Shown here: positions 42,980 through 48,432 of the stretch, piece after piece | Layout of the letters: each line of letters begins with the position of its first letter | Position numbering within the stretch: position 1 is the stretch's first letter | DNA from: Gammaproteobacteria bacterium | GTDB taxonomy: Bacteria; Pseudomonadota; Gammaproteobacteria; Xanthomonadales; Xanthomonadaceae | Length of the DNA: 48,432 nt | Reading direction: 5' to 3' | Assembly (NCBI GenBank): GCA_025352045.1 | Contig: JANXUD010000130.1 | Coordinates: forward strand, 1 to 48,432 | Notes under the pieces: generated by a model | The model's input: only the letters and a program-made list of their open reading frames with translations | Told to the model about the DNA's origin: nothing | Database searches by the model: none | Made by a program: the position numbers and the translations under genes

Positions 42980-44065
42980 ATGGCCCGACTCAAGTCCGTC
43001 GCCTTCCTGCTGGTCTTCCTGGTGCCGCTGCAGATGCCGCTGGCGGCCTGGCTGGGCCAGCGCAGCGGCCTGCCCGGACTGATGGCCTGGTTCCCGCTGT
43101 TGTTCCTGTTCGTGCTGCTTCCCGCGGCGGACTACCTGCTTGGCCACGATCCTGCCAACGTGCCGGCCACCGGCGAAGCCGCGGTCGCGAAATCATCCTG
43201 GTTCCGTGCGCTCACCCTGCTCGCCTTGCCGGTGCAGCTTGCCTTGCTGGCCTGGTCCGCGCATTGGTTCGTGCACGCGGGCTACGGCATCGCGGGCAGC
43301 GCGGGATGGCTGCTCTCGCAGGGACTGGTCGGCGGCATCCTCGCCATCAACACGGCGCACGAGCTCATCCACAAGGACGGCAGGCTCGAGCCGTGGGCGG
43401 GCGGGGTCCTGCTGGCCAGCGTCGGCTACCAGGGATTCAAGGTCGAGCACCTGCGCGGCCACCACGTGCATGTGTCCACGCCGGAGGACGCGTCCAGCGC
43501 CCGCTTCGGCCAATCGCTTTGGCATTTCCTGCCGCGCGCCCTGGTGCGCAACACGGCCAGTGCCTGGCGGCTGGAAACGGAACGCTTGCGAAAGCTCGGG
43601 CGCGCGCCAGTGTCCTGGCGCAACGAACTGGCGTGGTGGACGGCCCTGTGGCTGGGCTTCGCGATCGCCTTCGCGCTGTGGCTCGGCCCGTTGGGCCTGG
43701 CCTTCTTCCTGCTGCAGGGCCTGTTCGCGGCCGGATCGCTGGAAATCATCAACTACATCGAGCACTACGGACTGGAGCGCCGCAAGCTGCCCGACGGCCG
43801 CTACGAGCGCACCACCCACCTGCACTCGTGGAACTCGGACTACGCGCTGTCGAACCTCATGCTGTTCCAGCTGCAGCGGCACTCCGACCACCACGCCTTT
43901 CCCAAGCGCCGCTACGCGATCCTGCGCCACCAGCCTCAAGCACCGCAGTTTCCCGGTGGGTACTCGGCGATGTTCGTGCTGGCGCTGTGCCCGCCGCTGT
44001 GGCGGCGCGTGATCGATCCGCGGGTCCAGGCGTTCCGGGCCGCAGTGAGTCCAGCCACGCCGTAG
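42980..44065 (+). CDS. AlkB-type alkane 1-monooxygenase (membrane di-iron hydroxylase)
   Basis: A 361-residue integral-membrane di-iron enzyme. All histidine boxes of the AlkB group are present: NTAHELIHK near residues 126-134, EHLRGHHVHV near 159-168 and LQRHSDHHAF near 299-308. The group-specific NYIEHYGLERRKLP is near 258-271. Six or so hydrophobic segments surround them. AlkB hydroxylates medium-chain n-alkanes using rubredoxin as electron donor; no rubredoxin or rubredoxin reductase gene is adjacent. The true substrate could be an alkane, fatty acid or another chain. It is divergent from putP and convergent with folP. Confidence 0.9.
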   Translation: MARLKSVAFLLVFLVPLQMPLAAWLGQRSGLPGLMAWFPLLFLFVLLPAADYLLGHDPANVPATGEAAVAKSSWFRALTLLALPVQLALLAWSAHWFVHAGYGIAGSAGWLLSQGLVGGILAINTAHELIHKDGRLEPWAGGVLLASVGYQGFKVEHLRGHHVHVSTPEDASSARFGQSLWHFLPRALVRNTASAWRLETERLRKLGRAPVSWRNELAWWTALWLGFAIAFALWLGPLGLAFFLLQGLFAAGSLEIINYIEHYGLERRKLPDGRYERTTHLHSWNSDYALSNLMLFQLQRHSDHHAFPKRRYAILRHQPQAPQFPGGYSAMFVLALCPPLWRRVIDPRVQAFRAAVSPATP

Positions 44066-44084
44066 GCGCGCGGTGCGACCGGGC

Positions 44085-44981
44085 TCAGTCGTCGTCAGGC
44101 CAGCGGATGCCCGGGGGCACCGGCTTGCCGCGCGGCAGAGGAACCGCCGATACCGCCTGCCACACCTTGAGGGCATCCACGGTCGCGGCCACATCGTGCA
44201 CGCGCACGATCGCCGCACCGTTCTGCACGGCAACCAGCGCGGCGGCCACCGAGCCGTGCACCCGGCCCGCGGCGTCGCGCCCGGTGAGCGCGCCGATCAT
44301 TCCCTTGCGCGACAGCCCGGCCAGCACCGGCACGCCGAGTTCGGTGAAGCGTCGCAGTTGCGCCAGCAATGAAAGATTGTGCTCAAGCGACTTGCCGAAG
44401 CCGAAGCCCGGATCCACCAGCAGTTTCTTCTTCGCGATGCCGGCCATCTCGCAGGCGAAGATGCGCTGGGTGAGGAAGCCGTGTACCTCGGCGACGACAT
44501 CGTCATAGAACGGTGCGTCCTGCATGGAGCCCGGATCGCCCTGCATGTGCATCAGGCAGACCGGCACGCCGAGCGCCGCGGCAGCGTCGAGCGCACCGTC
44601 GGCGCGCAGCGCGCGCACATCGTTGATCAGGCCCGCGCCGGCGGCGACGGCGGCACGCATCACCTCCGGATTCGAGGTGTCCACCGAGATCGGCAACGGA
44701 CAGGCGCGCGCCAGCGCCTCGATCACGGGGATCACGCGGGCCAGTTCGAGGTCCACGGGGACCATTGACGCGCCCGGCCGGGTGGATTCACCGCCAACGT
44801 CCAGGATGTCCGCGCCCTCCGCGGCCAGGGCGAGTGCGTGCGCGATGGCCGAGGCGGTGTCGGCGTGCGCGCCGCCATCGGAGAACGAATCCGGCGTGAC
44901 GTTGACGATGCCCATCACGCGCGGGCGGTCGAGCATCAACTTGCGCCCGGCGCAGTCAACGAAAGGCGTTGTATCGAACAT
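44085..44981 (-). CDS. folP: dihydropteroate synthase
   Basis: FolP (298 aa) joins 4-aminobenzoate to dihydropterin pyrophosphate in folate synthesis and is the sulfonamide target. RVMGIVNVTPDSFSDGG near residues 21-37 is the first signature, with the pterin/pABA loop. EGADILDVGGESTRPGA near 55-71 is loop 2. ISVDTSNPEVMRAA, LMHMQGDPGSMQ, LLVDPGFGFGKSLEHN and RVHDVAATVDAL follow in order. The ATG at 44981 has GGAG 7 bases upstream; a GTG at 45005 is an alternative. It follows ftsH as in E. coli (rlmE-ftsH-folP), but glmM does not follow here. Confidence 0.96.
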   Translation of the reverse strand: MFDTTPFVDCAGRKLMLDRPRVMGIVNVTPDSFSDGGAHADTASAIAHALALAAEGADILDVGGESTRPGASMVPVDLELARVIPVIEALARACPLPISVDTSNPEVMRAAVAAGAGLINDVRALRADGALDAAAALGVPVCLMHMQGDPGSMQDAPFYDDVVAEVHGFLTQRIFACEMAGIAKKKLLVDPGFGFGKSLEHNLSLLAQLRRFTELGVPVLAGLSRKGMIGALTGRDAAGRVHGSVAAALVAVQNGAAIVRVHDVAATVDALKVWQAVSAVPLPRGKPVPPGIRWPDDD

Positions 44982-45038
44982 TGGCTGCTCCGCTGCGGTG
45001 TGCACGGATCATAGCCGCGGCGCGGGCGGGGCCAAAGG

Positions 45039-45062
45039 AAAAGCCGGGCGAGCCCGGCTTTT
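45039..45062 (-). terminator. rho-independent terminator between ftsH and folP
   Basis: Stem AAAAGCCGGGC / GCCCGGCTTTT with a 2-base loop. Because the stem has A and T flanks on both sides, termination after ftsH on the minus strand is supported. Confidence 0.8.
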
Positions 45063-45087
45063 GCAGGTTGCCCATGGCGTCGCCGTA

Positions 45088-47007
<1,920 letters not shown>

Positions 47008-47070
47008 CCACGTTTCCAAAAGCCGCGCCCGGGCGCGAGGGGGGTCCAGCGTGTCGTCCGGCGCCGGGGT

Positions 47071-47709
47071 TCATTGCCGCTTTCCCGTCGCCAGCGCATA
47101 TACCTCGTTGGAGCGCCGGCGGGAGGCGGCCGGTTTGCGGATCGACAGCTTGGTGTAACGCCGCTTGAGGTCGGCGACGAAGGCGTCGAAGCCCTCGCCC
47201 TGGAACAATTTGATCAGGAAATCGCCGTTGTGCCTGAGATGCACGCCGGCAAAATCCCGAGCCAGTTCCGACAGATACATCGCCCTTGCCTGGTCCACGG
47301 TGTCCACCCCGGTCATATTGGGGGCCATGTCGGAAAGCACAAGGTCAACCGGCGTTTCGCCGAGGGTGGCTTCCAGCCGGGACAATGCCTCCGCCTCTCT
47401 GAAATCGCCGTGAATGAATTCGACGCCGGCGATCGGCGGCATCTCCAGGATGTCCATGGCCAGCACCCGGCCATCATCGTTGCCCTGGCGGTCGCGCAGC
47501 GCCGCGCGCAGCACCTGGGACCAGCCGCCGGGGGCCGCGCCCAGGTCGACCACCACCATGCCCGGCTTGAGCAGCTTGCCGCGCTCGACCAGTTCCTCCA
47601 GCTTGTAGGCGGCGCGCGAACGCATGCCGTCGGCCTGGGCCTTCTTCACGAAGGGGTCGGAGAAGTGTTCCTTGAGCCAGCGCTGGCTGCTCTTGCTGCG
47701 GGTGGCCAT
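47071..47709 (-). CDS. rlmE: 23S rRNA (uridine-2'-O-)-methyltransferase RlmE
   Basis: RlmE/FtsJ (212 aa) methylates U2552 (E. coli numbering) in the ribosomal A loop. [10 protein letters not shown] near residues 31-40 has the catalytic lysine of the K-D-K-E tetrad. [17 protein letters not shown] near 50-66 is the SAM motif. [12 protein letters not shown] near 122-133 carries the aspartate, and [15 protein letters not shown] near 162-176 the second lysine. The tetrad's glutamate is in SNEVYAL near the end. It is the first gene of the rlmE-ftsH operon and divergent from yhbY. Confidence 0.97.
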   Translation of the reverse strand: MATRSKSSQRWLKEHFSDPFVKKAQADGMRSRAAYKLEELVERGKLLKPGMVVVDLGAAPGGWSQVLRAALRDRQGNDDGRVLAMDILEMPPIAGVEFIHGDFREAEALSRLEATLGETPVDLVLSDMAPNMTGVDTVDQARAMYLSELARDFAGVHLRHNGDFLIKLFQGEGFDAFVADLKRRYTKLSIRKPAASRRRSNEVYALATGKRQ

Positions 47710-47773
47710 CGGGCAAGGCCCTGGCGAAAGATGGCGCCATGATACCCTTCCGCCCCCGCAACCCACCGGCCCG

Positions 47774-48085
47774 ATGGTCATGCCCACCCCGCTTTCCAAC
47801 GCGCAAAAACGCTATCTGCGCGGCCTGGCGCACGATCTCAAGGCGATCATCCAGGTGGGCGCGAAGGGCGTGACGCCCGCACTGCTGGCCGAACTCGGGC
47901 TGGCGCTGGAGCAGCACGAGTTGGTGAAGGTGAAGGTCGCCGCCGAGGATCGCGAAACCCGCGATGCCTGGATCGAGGCGCTGGCCGCCGAGACCGATGC
48001 CGCCCTGGTCGGCCGCATCGGCCATACCGCCGTGCTGTACCGGCGCAGCGCCGACAAGCCATTGGTGATCCTGCCGCGGGACTGA
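47774..48085 (+). CDS. yhbY: ribosome assembly RNA-binding protein YhbY
   Basis: A CRS1-YhbY (CRM) domain protein (103 aa) associated with pre-50S ribosomal particles. [26 protein letters not shown] near the N-terminus (part: [20 protein letters not shown]) leads to the conserved G-x-x-G-like loop [31 protein letters not shown] and [23 protein letters not shown] complete the domain. ATGs at 47774 and 47780 are both possible; neither has a Shine-Dalgarno sequence. Its divergence from rlmE is as in E. coli. Confidence 0.94.
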   Translation: MVMPTPLSNAQKRYLRGLAHDLKAIIQVGAKGVTPALLAELGLALEQHELVKVKVAAEDRETRDAWIEALAAETDAALVGRIGHTAVLYRRSADKPLVILPRD

Positions 48086-48088
48086 GCC

Positions 48089-48432
48089 ATGCAGCTGACC
48101 CAGGACAATTTCGACGTCCGCTACGTGCTGCGCAGCGCCGATGGCACCCTGGCCCGGGTCAACGAGCTGGAACTGCGCGAGAGTTTCTTCGTCACGCCCG
48201 ACGAACTGGTCACCGCCTGGCCGCCCCGTTCGGTGGCCGCGCTGCAGCCGGCCGACCTCGAGCCCCTGCTGGCGCGGGCGCCGGCCGTCGTCCTGCTCGG
48301 CAGCGGCGAGCGCCTGCAGTTCCCGGCGGCCGCGGTGATGGCGGCCTGCCTGACCCGCGGGATCGGCATCGAGGTGATGGACAACGCCGCCGCGGCGCGC
48401 ACCTTCAACCTGCTGGCCAATGAAGGGCGGCG
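48089..48432 (+). CDS. Mth938-like domain protein (partial, runs off the right edge)
   Basis: The first 114 codons of a protein of the Mth938/DUF498 family (function unknown). Recognisable segments are ELRESFFVTPDELVTAWPP near residues 27-45, PAVVLLGSGERLQFP near 64-78 and a C-terminal GIGIEVMDNAAAARTFNLLANEGRR. The last fits the family's 'GIGVExMDTxAACRTYNVLxxEGR' core; the cysteine usually seen there is replaced by alanine. Only a few residues are probably missing. The ATG at 48089 is 3 bases after the yhbY stop. Confidence 0.85.
   Translation, partial: MQLTQDNFDVRYVLRSADGTLARVNELELRESFFVTPDELVTAWPPRSVAALQPADLEPLLARAPAVVLLGSGERLQFPAAAVMAACLTRGIGIEVMDNAAAARTFNLLANEGR

Overview
The window is a GC-rich (roughly two-thirds G+C), densely coding chromosomal segment of a gammaproteobacterium, most likely of the order Xanthomonadales (Lysobacteraceae/Xanthomonadaceae type). 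The evidence is the gene orders: yhbY divergent from rlmE-ftsH, miaA-hfq-hflX-hflK-hflC-purA, a phosphate porin ahead of pstSCAB-phoU, scpA-scpB-rluB, an NAD-type isocitrate dehydrogenase, and an SPINDLY-type O-GlcNAc transferase. I see no prophage, CRISPR array, toxin-antitoxin pair or complete mobile element. Genus is not determined.

Layout. 1-70: a short minus-strand fragment resembling an IS21 IstB ATPase, fused directly to a phoH gene that lacks its N-terminus. 60-4614 (+): phoH, a hypothetical gene, a STAS-less SulP transporter, thiD and a Bax-inhibitor-1/YccA membrane protein. 4698-6409 (-): NAD isocitrate dehydrogenase, then yciI-bolA. 6459-10655 (+): a YciO/Sua5 protein, scpA, scpB and rluB, the last with a long repetitive tail. 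10713-15939: a copper chaperone (-), a DUF4139 protein and a crotonase (+), then DUF1289-NUDIX-sulfurtransferase and an FKBP isomerase (-). 16085-18712 (+): a tightly overlapping set of crotonase, RnfC-like ferredoxin, RnfD-like membrane protein and nth. 18826-24614 (+): the phosphate-starvation block of porin, pstS, pstC, pstA, pstB and phoU. 24703-27314 (+): ECF sigma factor, RNase T, cysteine synthase and a small secreted protein. 27327-30884 (-): a small membrane protein, rlmB and rnr. 31008-31092: tRNA-Leu(CAG). 31200-35147: a lower-GC lipoprotein gene, a SpoIIAA-like protein, a thioesterase, the O-GlcNAc transferase and a small secreted protein. 35286-42902 (-): putP-miaA-hfq-hflX-hflK-hflC and purA. 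42980-44065 (+): an AlkB-type hydroxylase. 44085-47709 (-): rlmE, ftsH and folP. 47774-48432 (+): yhbY and the start of an Mth938-like gene.

How the genes work together. The clearest integrated system is phosphate acquisition: an OprP-like porin, a high-affinity ABC importer and PhoU. It sits under a Pho box with three 11-bp-phased half-sites before pstS, and a strong hairpin terminator between pstS and pstC probably sets binding-protein excess. A second theme is RNA metabolism and envelope proteostasis (Hfq, HflX, MiaA, RluB, RlmB, RlmE, YhbY, RNase R, RNase T; FtsH with HflK/HflC). The most unusual item is the reduced Rnf-like pair in front of nth, which looks like a stripped-down descendant of the rnfABCDGE-nth locus. 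No intergenic gap exceeds about 160 bases.
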